Part shown: in pieces, positions 7,909-16,066 of the stretch
Numbering within the stretch: the stretch's first letter is position 1
Layout of the letters: every line of letters begins with the position of its first letter
DNA from: SZUA-309 sp965232595
GTDB taxonomy: Bacteria; Pseudomonadota; Gammaproteobacteria; Pseudomonadales; Azotimanducaceae
Length of the DNA: 64,000 nucleotides
NCBI GenBank assembly: GCA_965232595.1
Contig: OZ246983.1
Span: 2,728,001-2,792,000, forward strand
Direction of reading: 5' to 3'
Translations under genes and position numbers: made by a program
Notes under the pieces: generated by a model
What the model saw: the letters and a program-made list of their open reading frames with translations, nothing else
Databases searched by the model: none
What the model was told of the DNA's origin: nothing

Positions 7909-9843
7909 ATGGCTTCAGAGAACGGCGCCCCGATCTTCTGCATCGCCGGGAGCGCGCCCGAGGGTGACATCCCTGGGAGCGCGGCTGCCGGTTGCGCGCT
8001 GTCGGGTCGGCTGGCTACGCTGGCCGAGGCCCGCGGCTGGGGCGTGCGATCGGTGGATATCCGCCGGCACGACGAGATCGACGAGCAGACCGCGCTGGTT
8101 TTTGCGGTCGATGCAGGTGCTGATGGTATTCGCCGTGGTTTCCCGCATGCCCTGCTGGTATCCGGCACGTCGACGGACGGGCTGGATCTGATCTGCCCGG
8201 CAGCGGCCGACGACGAGGCTCTGGCGGCGCTGCTCGAGCACGGTGAGAACCACTGGCGGCGCAACCTCAAGGTCATGGAGCTGTTCCGGGAGGTTGGCGC
8301 CCGCCGGCAACGCATGGGGCAGCTTTCAGATATCGCGCTGTCTCTGTCCTCGGAGGTCGAGTACTCGGATCTGCTCGAGACCATCCTGCTCGAAGCCAGA
8401 CGGCTGGCAGGGTGCGATGCGGGTTCGCTGTATCTGCTCGACGAAACCGGCGACGAGCCGGAGCTGGTGTTCAAGCTCACGCAGAACGACTCCCGGGAAT
8501 TTTCTTTTGCCGAGCAGCGGCTGCCGCTGACGGCCAACTCCCTGGCCGGCTACGTCGCGCTGATGGGCGACGAGCTGGATATTCCGGATGTCTACCAGCT
8601 GCCGGAAGACCTGCCCTACAAGTTCAACCGCAGCTTCGACGATCAGAACAACTACCGGTCGGTGTCTATGCTGGTGCTGCCCATGCGTGATCACCGCGGC
8701 AAGGTGGTCGGCGTTCTGCAGTTCATCAACCGCATGGATCCGACCAGCGATCAGCCGATTCCTTTTGGTGAGGAGCTGGTGGAGCTGCTGCGGGCGGTTG
8801 CCAGCCAGGCCGCGGTCTCCATTCAGAAAAATCTGCTGATCCGCGACGTCAATCGGCTCTTCGAGAGCTTCGTGCAGGCCTCGGTGAAGACCATTGAGCA
8901 ACGGGACCCGAGTACCAGCGGTCACTCGTTCCGGGTGGCTGACACCACGGTTGCGCTGCTCGAATCGCTGCCGCAGTCCGGCATCTCGCGCTTCCACGGC
9001 TTGAGCTTCAGCGACGAGCACATCAAGGAAGTCCGTTACGCTGCGCTGCTGCATGACTTCGGCAAGGTTGGCGTGCGTGAGAACGTGCTGCTGAAAGCGA
9101 ACAAGCTGACCGATGAGCGGCTGGAGCTGATCCAGTACCGGATCGAGCTGCAGAAAGAGCGGCTGCGACGCAGAGCCGTAGAGCGGGAGCTGGATCTGCT
9201 GCATCACCAGGCGGTTGATATCGAGGTGGCTCGACGCCGGGTGCACCGTGACCTGGCCATGGAGCTCAGCCTGCTCGGCGACTTCGAGGAGATGGTGGTC
9301 CGGGCCAATGAGCCTTCCGTCCTGGAAGAAGGTGTGGCGGCCGAGCTGCGGGAGATTCGCGATTACGCCTACCGAGAGCTGGACGGAACCCTGAATGGCC
9401 TGATCACCGATGCCGACCTGCTCGCGCTATCGGTGCGCCGGGGTAGCCTGACGCCGGACGAGCGCCGGGAGATTCAGTCGCACGTCACCCATACCCGCGA
9501 GTTCCTCTCGGTGCTGCCCTGGCCGCCGGAGCTGGCAGGCGTGCCGGAGATTGCCGGCGCGCACCACGAAAAGCTCGACGGCAGCGGTTACCCGGAAGGC
9601 CTGGTGGGGGAGCAGATCCCGCTGGCCAGCCGGGTCATGACCGTCTGCGATATCTACGACGCGCTGACCGCCATGGACCGGCCCTACAAGAAGGCCATGC
9701 CGGTTGAGCGGGCGCTTTCCATCCTCGAAGACGAAGCCGGTCAGGGCCTGCTCGACACCGACATGGTCAAAGTTTTCATCGAGAGCCGCGTTTACCAGAA
9801 AACGCTGGCTGAAGAGGAGCGTCGTCGCCGTAAGGCGGTCTGA
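7909..9843 (+). CDS. GAF / HD-GYP domain protein, probable cyclic-di-GMP phosphodiesterase
   Basis: A 644-residue cytoplasmic protein. Residues 1-125 are an uncharacterised N-terminal domain, 140-305 a GAF sensor domain (LAGCDAGSLYLLDE, VLQFINRMD), and 320-640 an HD-GYP output domain with H339 in SGHSFRVAD, the HD pair at 382-383 (LHDFGKVGV) and HHEKLDGSGYP at about 552-562. HD-GYP enzymes hydrolyse c-di-GMP. The distance from the HD pair to HHE is about 170 residues, about 100 more than usual, because a charged, probably coiled-coil and helical insertion (about 400-515) splits the domain. It converges on gspB with 3 bp between stops. Confidence 0.85.
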   Translation: MASENGAPIFCIAGSAPEGDIPGSAAAGCALSGRLATLAEARGWGVRSVDIRRHDEIDEQTALVFAVDAGADGIRRGFPHALLVSGTSTDGLDLICPAAADDEALAALLEHGENHWRRNLKVMELFREVGARRQRMGQLSDIALSLSSEVEYSDLLETILLEARRLAGCDAGSLYLLDETGDEPELVFKLTQNDSREFSFAEQRLPLTANSLAGYVALMGDELDIPDVYQLPEDLPYKFNRSFDDQNNYRSVSMLVLPMRDHRGKVVGVLQFINRMDPTSDQPIPFGEELVELLRAVASQAAVSIQKNLLIRDVNRLFESFVQASVKTIEQRDPSTSGHSFRVADTTVALLESLPQSGISRFHGLSFSDEHIKEVRYAALLHDFGKVGVRENVLLKANKLTDERLELIQYRIELQKERLRRRAVERELDLLHHQAVDIEVARRRVHRDLAMELSLLGDFEEMVVRANEPSVLEEGVAAELREIRDYAYRELDGTLNGLITDADLLALSVRRGSLTPDERREIQSHVTHTREFLSVLPWPPELAGVPEIAGAHHEKLDGSGYPEGLVGEQIPLASRVMTVCDIYDALTAMDRPYKKAMPVERALSILEDEAGQGLLDTDMVKVFIESRVYQKTLAEEERRRRKAV

Positions 9844-9846
9844 GCG

Positions 9847-10542
9847 CTAGTTCCACTCGTCCAGCACGGACACCGATACCAACCGACCCTCGAAGCGGAA
9901 GACCGCCCCGTCTTCCGTGATGCGGTGCAGGTAGAGATCATCCAGCCGATCCCCTTCCTCCAGGCGGGTGCCGTTGACCACGATGGCGCGCAGATCGGCA
10001 TCGTCGGCGTAGATGTGCGTGGAGAAGGACAGGGCCGGGAAACGCTCGCGCTGGCCGGGCGGCAGGCTGCTCACCGGCAGCGGCTCGGAAGCCGGCGCAG
10101 GTGCACTGCCGGGCCCGATGATGGTCTCGCCGGTCGCCGTTTCTGCCGCCATCCGCGGTTGCGCAGCTTGAGCAGAGGGGGATGTGCTGATGGCCGCAGG
10201 TGTGGTGGGGCGCTGCGTTGGCGTGGTCTCGACAGCTGCCGGTGCTGAGGGCTGGGCGATGTTGCGCGCGGGCGGTGGTGCCTGCTGCGGTTGCCGCATC
10301 GGCTCCTGTTGCGCCTGCTGGGCTGCTGCCGGCGGTGCGCCCTCCCGCGCCGTCGTCTGCTGCTGCGGTTGCGGCAGGAACAGCCAGAGGAGGATGGCGG
10401 CGTTGGCGATCAGAGCGATGACAATCACGTAGGCGAGCCAGCGGCTGCGCCGCCGCTGATGTTGCGCCATGGCCAGGCTGGCTCTTGCCTCCGGGTCGCG
10501 GTCGGCTTCCGCTTTCTTCAGGGCGTCGAGGATGTAGGACAT
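9847..10542 (-). CDS. gspB: Type II secretion assembly protein GspB/ExeB
   Basis: A 231-residue protein with the family N-terminus MSYILDALKKAEADR, a single membrane helix (about 37-57), a Pro/Ala/Gln-rich periplasmic linker (60-150) and a C-terminal GspB domain (about 165-231, with NGTRLEEGDRLDDLYLHRI). GspB works with the AAA+ protein GspA/ExeA to pass the secretin through the peptidoglycan during assembly of the type II secretion system. Its start is one base after the gspA stop, so the two are co-translated. The secretin and pseudopilin genes are not in this window. Confidence 0.93.
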   Translation of the reverse strand: MSYILDALKKAEADRDPEARASLAMAQHQRRRSRWLAYVIVIALIANAAILLWLFLPQPQQQTTAREGAPPAAAQQAQQEPMRQPQQAPPPARNIAQPSAPAAVETTPTQRPTTPAAISTSPSAQAAQPRMAAETATGETIIGPGSAPAPASEPLPVSSLPPGQRERFPALSFSTHIYADDADLRAIVVNGTRLEEGDRLDDLYLHRITEDGAVFRFEGRLVSVSVLDEWN

Positions 10543-10543
10543 G

Positions 10544-12424
10544 TCAGCCTGCCAGGCTCGGTTGCGGCAGCCGCAGGCGGGTGGCCAGGCGGATCCAGGT
10601 TGCCGGGCCGACGATCCCGTCGGTGGTCAGCCCCTCTGCCGCCTGAAACTCGATGACGGCCTGCTGCAGGTTCTCATCGAACAGGTTCGGCGTCGGGCTG
10701 GCCAGCGAGCGGTCGACCAGCGAGCCGAGCTGCAGGCGCAGCCAGCCGACGGTTTCGTGCTGCTGACCGCTGCGCAGGCTGCCGTAGTAGCCCGGCGGCG
10801 TTTGCCAGAGCACCACGTAGCTGCCCGCCCACTGATCCCGGAGCGCGTGCTGAGTGGTTTCCACCATCTCGCTGCCGACGCCGAGCAGAATGTTGCCGCC
10901 TTCCATACCGAGCAGCGCCGCGTGGTAGGGCGCCGGGCGACCGTCCCAGAGCTCCAGGACCACAGGCAGATCCATCTGCGCCAGCTGGGTCCAGTCGCCG
11001 CGCTCGGTCAGGCACTGCAGACCTGCCGACGGCGCGAAGTCGCAGGGGATCTGCTCGGTATCGAAGCCGTCGTAGGCAACGCCCCAGCGTTCGAACACGG
11101 CGCGGTAAGCAAGGCGCTGGTTGCTGAAGTTGCGACCCTCGGGACGGCTGATGCCGTCGACGGTTGCTGCCGTGCCTGCTTCCGGCAGGGACTGCGGGTT
11201 CAGCGTCGGCGTCGCTACTGGCGCCGGGCCGGCCTCGGCCAGCATCCGGGCGTAAGTCTCCGGGGTGATGATCTCCTCGCCGGCCGAGGTCAGCTCGAGC
11301 GGCGGTTCCGGCTCCACGGACAGGGCGGTGCTGGGGGCTGTTCGTGCTGCTGTTGCCGCGGCCGTTTGCGCTGTCGGCTCCGCCGCGGGCAGCGTCGACG
11401 GTTGCCGGCTGTCCCTCGCCGAGCCGGCCTCGGTGGCTGCCGGCTCGGAGCGAACGGGCTCAGGTTCTGCCGGAGCCTGCCGGGAGGCGGTCGGCGTCGT
11501 CGCAGCCGCGCTCTGTTCGGAGGGTTGGCTGCCGAAAGGCACCAGGATGGCCCAGGCGGCGCCGGCCGCGAACAGGGCCGTTGCAGCCCCGATCCACCAG
11601 GCCCGTCGGTCCGGACCCTGGCCGAGTACCTCTTTGGCCGCGCGGTTGACGATGCTGGCGCTGACCTGGTGCTTGCCGACCGTGTAGGCGCCGAGCAACG
11701 CTCGATCGGCGATGACGTTGATCAGCCGCGGCGTTCCCTTCGACAACGCGTAGATGCGACGCAGGGCAGCGGCGGAAAACGCGTGCGGGTTGCCACCAGC
11801 CCGGCTCATGCGGTGCATCACGTAGGCGTAGGTGTCCTCCCGGCTGAGGCTGCCCAGGTGGTAGCGGGCGGTGATGCGCTGGGCGAGCTGGCGCAAGTCC
11901 TGCCGCTCGAGCATTTCTTTGAGCTCGGGCTGGCCGATCAGGATGATCCGCAGCAGCTTCCGGTCGTCGGTCTCCAGATTGGTCAGCAGCCGAACCTGCT
12001 CCAGAACCGCGGGTGAGAGGTTCTGCGCCTCGTCGATGATCATGACCGTGCTGCGACCGGTTCGGTGGGTTTCCAGCAGGTGACGGGTGATCAGGTCCAC
12101 GTACTGCTTGACGCTGCTCGTGCTGTCCGCGTCGTAGGCAATGCCGAGCTCGTCGCACAGGGAGGCCAGCAGCTCACGAACCGTCAGGCGCGGGTTCAGG
12201 ATGAAGGCCACGTCCAGATCCGGTGGGGTCTGCTTGACCAGGTTGCGCAGCAGGGTGGTCTTGCCGGTGCCGACCTCGCCGGTGACCATGACGAAGCCAC
12301 CGTGGCTGAAGCCGTACATCAGGTGCGCCAGTGCTTCCCGGTGCGCGCTGGAGAGATAAAGGAAGCTTGGGTCCGGAGCGATCGAGAACGGCAGCTGGTT
12401 CAGGTTGAAGTGCTTTTCGTACAT
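10544..12424 (-). CDS. gspA: AAA+ ATPase GspA/ExeA with peptidoglycan-binding domain
   Basis: A 626-residue protein beginning MYEKHFNLNQLPF, the standard ExeA start. The AAA+ domain (about 30-260) has Walker A GEVGTGKTT at 49-57 and Walker B VMIIDEAQN ending at residue 135. One membrane helix lies at about 273-292, then a low-complexity Ala/Pro/Glu periplasmic stretch (300-390), a middle domain, and a C-terminal PG_binding_1 domain (about 565-620, QQAVIEFQAAEGLTTDGIVG). In type II secretion, ExeA multimerises on peptidoglycan to create a gap for the secretin. The start codon shares its A with the stop of the upstream acyltransferase gene (TGATG), an unusual partner. Confidence 0.93.
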   Translation of the reverse strand: MYEKHFNLNQLPFSIAPDPSFLYLSSAHREALAHLMYGFSHGGFVMVTGEVGTGKTTLLRNLVKQTPPDLDVAFILNPRLTVRELLASLCDELGIAYDADSTSSVKQYVDLITRHLLETHRTGRSTVMIIDEAQNLSPAVLEQVRLLTNLETDDRKLLRIILIGQPELKEMLERQDLRQLAQRITARYHLGSLSREDTYAYVMHRMSRAGGNPHAFSAAALRRIYALSKGTPRLINVIADRALLGAYTVGKHQVSASIVNRAAKEVLGQGPDRRAWWIGAATALFAAGAAWAILVPFGSQPSEQSAAATTPTASRQAPAEPEPVRSEPAATEAGSARDSRQPSTLPAAEPTAQTAAATAARTAPSTALSVEPEPPLELTSAGEEIITPETYARMLAEAGPAPVATPTLNPQSLPEAGTAATVDGISRPEGRNFSNQRLAYRAVFERWGVAYDGFDTEQIPCDFAPSAGLQCLTERGDWTQLAQMDLPVVLELWDGRPAPYHAALLGMEGGNILLGVGSEMVETTQHALRDQWAGSYVVLWQTPPGYYGSLRSGQQHETVGWLRLQLGSLVDRSLASPTPNLFDENLQQAVIEFQAAEGLTTDGIVGPATWIRLATRLRLPQPSLAG

Positions 12425-13332
12425 CAGCCCGCTGCCCCGTCCGCCGTGACGCGCACGCTCTCGAGCTCGGCGTCTTTCTCCTGCCAGAGCCCCTCCACCC
12501 AGTCGCTGACGGCCGCACGGTGCTGCGCGGCGTCCGAGCTGTCGGTGATGGCCCCGGGAATCTCCAGGCAGCTGATCTGCATGGTCACCCGGGAGCAGCG
12601 ACCCTGCATGAACTCCCAGAAGCTGGGCACACCGTCCGGGTAGTTGATCGTCACGTTGACCAGCTTGTCCAGCCGATCGGAGAGCGCGGCAAGCACCTGG
12701 GTGACGCCACCGGTTTTCGGGTTCAGCAGGTGCTGAAAACGAGGTGTTTCCTGAGCCTCGTACTTCTCCGGCGTGAAGCGCGTGCCCTCGAGGAAGTTCA
12801 GGGCCGTGGTCGGATGATTCTTGAACTTCTCGCAGGCCGTTCTGATGGCCTGCCGGTCCACCTCGAGCAGCGCCGGGTTGGCTTCGATCTGGGCCCGGCT
12901 CATGCGGCGCACGTAGGGGAAATCCAGTGCCCACATGGCCTGGCCGAAGATCGGGATGTACAGCAGCTGTCGTTTGGTGAAGAACTTCAACGGCGGCAGA
13001 GCGTCGTAGAGCTCGGTCTGCAGCATGAATATGTCGGTCCAGCTCTGGTGGTTGCTCACCACCAGGTACCAGCGATCTTTGCTCAGCCCGGTATCACCTT
13101 CCCAGGTCACTTCGACCCGGGCTAAACCGAGGCTGCGGAAGATGAATCGATTGATCACTACCCAGCTGTCGATCACCAGGTCGGCCCAACGGGCTACCCT
13201 GGACTCAGCCTGCCTGAGGCCGAGCAGGCGGACGATCACCCGCAGCAGCGTCATCACGAACAGCGGGATGCTGTTGATGACCAGGTTGCTTACCACGAGC
13301 GCCGTTGACAGTATTCCGATGAGCAGACGCAT
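12424..13332 (-). CDS. PlsC-type acyltransferase (YihG-like)
   Basis: A 302-residue membrane-associated acyltransferase. An N-terminal hydrophobic region (1-35) is followed by the catalytic NHQSWTD (NHx4D) near residue 93, the block FFTKRQLLYIPIFGQAMW and the acceptor motif FLEGTRFT. Such enzymes move an acyl chain from ACP or CoA to lysophospholipid; the YihG/LPLAT subgroup is the closest by motif spacing. It is the first gene of a minus-strand set with gspA and gspB, with a one-base overlap to gspA. That link is interesting for envelope remodelling but may simply reflect compact gene packing. Confidence 0.85.
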   Translation of the reverse strand: MRLLIGILSTALVVSNLVINSIPLFVMTLLRVIVRLLGLRQAESRVARWADLVIDSWVVINRFIFRSLGLARVEVTWEGDTGLSKDRWYLVVSNHQSWTDIFMLQTELYDALPPLKFFTKRQLLYIPIFGQAMWALDFPYVRRMSRAQIEANPALLEVDRQAIRTACEKFKNHPTTALNFLEGTRFTPEKYEAQETPRFQHLLNPKTGGVTQVLAALSDRLDKLVNVTINYPDGVPSFWEFMQGRCSRVTMQISCLEIPGAITDSSDAAQHRAAVSDWVEGLWQEKDAELESVRVTADGAAG

Positions 13333-13443
13333 AGCGGGAATTTAGCAGAGGCCCGGGGTTCAGGCATCTCCGAAGGCTACCGCGCCGCTGCGTCAAAGCG
13401 CCTGCCGAATGCCTGGCAACAAGTAAGGACCAACCCTCAGAAC

Positions 13444-14661
13444 ATGGCCGCCTTCCCCCGTTGTCGCCGCCTGCTGGCTGTCGTGCTGCTCAGCGGCCTG
13501 CTGCTGGCGTCTGCCGGCTGCGAAAGCATCGGCTACTACACGCACGTCAGCGCTGGCCAGCTCAGCCTGCTGTCGAAACGGGAACCGGTGGACGAGGTGA
13601 TCGCCGGGCTTGAAGCGGCGGCGGACCCGGAGGCAGAAGCGCTCCGCCAGCGGCTGCTGCTCAGCCGGCAGACCCTGGACTTTGCGCAAACCGAGCTGGG
13701 CCTGGAAGTGGGCGGCCGTTACCGCAGCTACGTCGCGCTGGATCGGGACTCCGTGGTCTGGAATCTGGTTGCCGCACCCGAGCTGTCGCTGGAAGCACAC
13801 ACCTGGTGTTACCCCTTTGTCGGTTGCGCGCCCTATCGGGGTTACTTCGACAGGGACAAGGCCGAGCAGGCGCGCGAGCGGCTGGTTGCCGAGGGCATGG
13901 ACACCTATGTGGGCGGGGTCAGCGCCTACTCCACCCTCGGCTGGTTCGACGACCCGATACTGAGCACCTTCATCGACTATGAGGAGGCGGACTTCGTCGA
14001 GCTGCTGATTCACGAGCTCGCGCACAGCCGCGTCTGGGTGAAGGGCGACGCGCCGTTCAACGAGGCCTTTGCCAGCTTCGTCGGCCGTCAGGGAGCGAAG
14101 ATCTGGTTCGCCGGGCAGGGCCGTGCGGCCGAGTTCGAAGCGCACCTGAGCCGGGAGGCAAACTGGGGCCGAGCCCGGGAGCTGCTGGCCGAGACCCGGG
14201 CGGCGCTGGCGGCGGGCTACGAACGCGAGGCTACCGAAGCCGGCAAGCGGCAGGAGAAGGCTCGCGTCCTCGAGGCTGCCGCCGAGTGCCTGGAGGCGTT
14301 GAGCGAGCGTACCGGTGTAGAAGGCTATCGGCGCCTCGTGCCTCGATTGAACAATGCCTACCTGGCATCCCTTGCCACCTACGAGGACCAGCAGGGGGCG
14401 TTCGTCATCCTGTTTGCGGAGGCGGAAGAGGATTGGCCGACGTTTTTCGCCGCCGTCGACGAGCTGGCGGCGCTGCCGGCTGCCGAACGCAAGGCGGCGG
14501 TGGCGGCCCTGCTGGCGCGCTCAGGCGAGCAGCAGGTAGCAGCCGAAGGAGATGATGACGGCGCCGAGCAGGTTCAGTGCGAAGCCCTCGCGAGCCATGG
14601 TTTCGATGCTGAACTTGCCGGTGGAGAACATGATCACGTTGGGGGCGGTGGCGACCGGTAA
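13444..14661 (+). CDS. Predicted zinc aminopeptidase lipoprotein (PF10023-type)
   Basis: A 405-residue lipoprotein precursor: a hydrophobic signal with lipobox ASAGC at about residues 21-25, then the family body with TWCYPFVGCAPYRGYF, GGVSAYSTLGWFDDP and the zincin motif LLIHELAHSRVW, in which HELAH supplies two zinc ligands and the catalytic Glu. This is the pattern of the bacterial putative aminopeptidases of PF10023. The last 47 residues (14521 onward) are Gly/Glu/His-rich and lie antisense to the transporter on the other strand. That is unlike a natural C-terminus, so the ancestral stop near 14520 has probably been lost. Confidence 0.85.
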   Translation: MAAFPRCRRLLAVVLLSGLLLASAGCESIGYYTHVSAGQLSLLSKREPVDEVIAGLEAAADPEAEALRQRLLLSRQTLDFAQTELGLEVGGRYRSYVALDRDSVVWNLVAAPELSLEAHTWCYPFVGCAPYRGYFDRDKAEQARERLVAEGMDTYVGGVSAYSTLGWFDDPILSTFIDYEEADFVELLIHELAHSRVWVKGDAPFNEAFASFVGRQGAKIWFAGQGRAAEFEAHLSREANWGRARELLAETRAALAAGYEREATEAGKRQEKARVLEAAAECLEALSERTGVEGYRRLVPRLNNAYLASLATYEDQQGAFVILFAEAEEDWPTFFAAVDELAALPAAERKAAVAALLARSGEQQVAAEGDDDGAEQVQCEALASHGFDAELAGGEHDHVGGGGDR

Positions 14662-15930
14662 CATGAAGGCGCAGGATGCGCTCATCGCCGCGGGAATCAT
14701 CACCAGCTTGGGATCGATCCCGGCGCCCAGAGCCCCGGCAGCGAGGATTGGCATCAGCAGGGTGGTGGTTGCCGTGTTGCTGGTGGTCTCCGTCAGGAAA
14801 GTGACCGCCAGGCAGATGATCAGCAGCAGGAGCAGCAGGTGCAGGTGGGCGATGCCGGACAGTGCCGCGCCGATGGTCTCCGACAGGCCGGAGGCGGTGA
14901 AGGCCGTGGCGATGCTGATCCCGGCACCGAACAGCACCAGCATGCCCCAGGGGATGCGCTCTGCGGTCTCCCAGTCCAGCAGCTTGCCGCCTTTGCCGTC
15001 CGGAACCAGAAACATGACCACCACGGCGAGCAGCGCCACCATGGCGTCGTTTGTTCTCGGCAGCTCGAACAGGGCCGTCCAGCCTCCGAAAGGCTGCTGC
15101 CGCGTGATCCAGAAAAACGCGGTTAGCGCGAACACCACGAGCACCCGCACCTCGGCTTTCTCCCAGTGGCCGACCACCGGCAGCTCCACCCGGCCGCGGT
15201 AGGTCAGCCCGCGGGTGAGGTAGAAGCCCATCACGGGCAGGAACACGAGCACGATCGGTACGGCCCAGGTCATCCAGGTGAGGAACGGGATGCTCTCGCC
15301 GGTGGTCGCTTCGTAGACACCCATGAAGACGATGTTCGGGGGCGTGCCGATGGGCGTGCCGATGCCGCCGAGGCTCGCCGCATAAGCGATGCCGAGCAGC
15401 AGCGGCGTGGCCAGCTTCGGATCTTCGGTCTTCTCCAGCACCGCCAGGGCGACCGGCAGTAGCATGAGGCTGGTGGCGGTATTGGAGATCCACATGGAAA
15501 GAACGGCAGCCGCGGCCATGAAGCCGAACACCAGGGAGCGGCTGGAGTTGCCGCCGAAGGCGCGGACCATGGTCAGAGCGATGCGACGATGAGCGCCGCT
15601 GCGCTCGAGCGCGGTGGCGAGAATGAAGCCGCCGAGCAGCAGCAGGATCAGGCTGTGACCGTAAGACTGAGCCACCTGCACCGGCGTGAGCACGCCGAGC
15701 AGCGGGAACAGACCAAGCGGCAGGAAAGAAGTGGCGGGTATGGGGATGGGTTCGAAAACCCACCAGACCACGCAGATCACGGTTACGCCGAGGGTGATGG
15801 CAACCTCGCCGGAGAACCCGTTAGCAGACATGAGGTATGCTGCACCGACGGCGAGCAGCGGTCCTGCGTACAGCGCGATCTGCCTGGTAGACAGGCCCGC
15901 CTGCCCGCCGTTTGTCCGGTTGCTCGTCAT
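14521..15930 (-). CDS. SLC13/DASS-family sodium:anion symporter
   Basis: A 469-residue membrane protein with about 11-12 helices. It contains two copies of the DASS/SLC13 hairpin signature, NTATSLMLLP in the first half and TSNTATTTLLMPIL in the second, plus AYAASLGGIGTPIGTPPN. The SNT motifs bind Na+ and the carboxylate of the substrate (dicarboxylates, citrate or sulfate in characterised members). The exact substrate cannot be read from sequence. It converges on the aminopeptidase gene with an unusual 141-bp overlap of coding ends. No regulator adjoins it. Confidence 0.88.
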   Translation of the reverse strand: MTSNRTNGGQAGLSTRQIALYAGPLLAVGAAYLMSANGFSGEVAITLGVTVICVVWWVFEPIPIPATSFLPLGLFPLLGVLTPVQVAQSYGHSLILLLLGGFILATALERSGAHRRIALTMVRAFGGNSSRSLVFGFMAAAAVLSMWISNTATSLMLLPVALAVLEKTEDPKLATPLLLGIAYAASLGGIGTPIGTPPNIVFMGVYEATTGESIPFLTWMTWAVPIVLVFLPVMGFYLTRGLTYRGRVELPVVGHWEKAEVRVLVVFALTAFFWITRQQPFGGWTALFELPRTNDAMVALLAVVVMFLVPDGKGGKLLDWETAERIPWGMLVLFGAGISIATAFTASGLSETIGAALSGIAHLHLLLLLLIICLAVTFLTETTSNTATTTLLMPILAAGALGAGIDPKLVMIPAAMSASCAFMLPVATAPNVIMFSTGKFSIETMAREGFALNLLGAVIISFGCYLLLA

Positions 15931-15956
15931 CGGGTACGGAAGATGCCTACCGCGGA

Positions 15957-16035
15957 GCGAGAACGCAAACAGCCGGGGCGAGAACGCAAACAGGCGGCAT
16001 CAGAACGCAGGCGGCTGCGGCCGCAACGCAGACCA
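15957..16035 (+). repeat. Four-unit degenerate 21-bp tandem repeat
   Basis: Units start at 15957, 15978, 15999 and 16020. The first two share the 16-bp core GCGAGAACGCAAACAG exactly; the third and fourth keep AGAACGCA and CAACGCAGAC. Read as protein the repeats would give ARTQTAG-like heptads, but no gene is supported there. The array fills the gap between the divergent DASS and sbcB start regions, so it could affect their expression. Confidence 0.8.
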
Positions 16036-16066
16036 TAAGCCTTGATCGAGGAGCGCAACGGGCGCA

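Noticed and set aside
10541..12016. 491-codon open frame antisense to gspA
   Set aside because: GC-rich third positions create it; the translation is Arg/Gly-rich with no family signature.
15957..16035. CRISPR array
   Set aside because: The units are contiguous with a 21-bp period and no unique spacers, so it is a tandem repeat.
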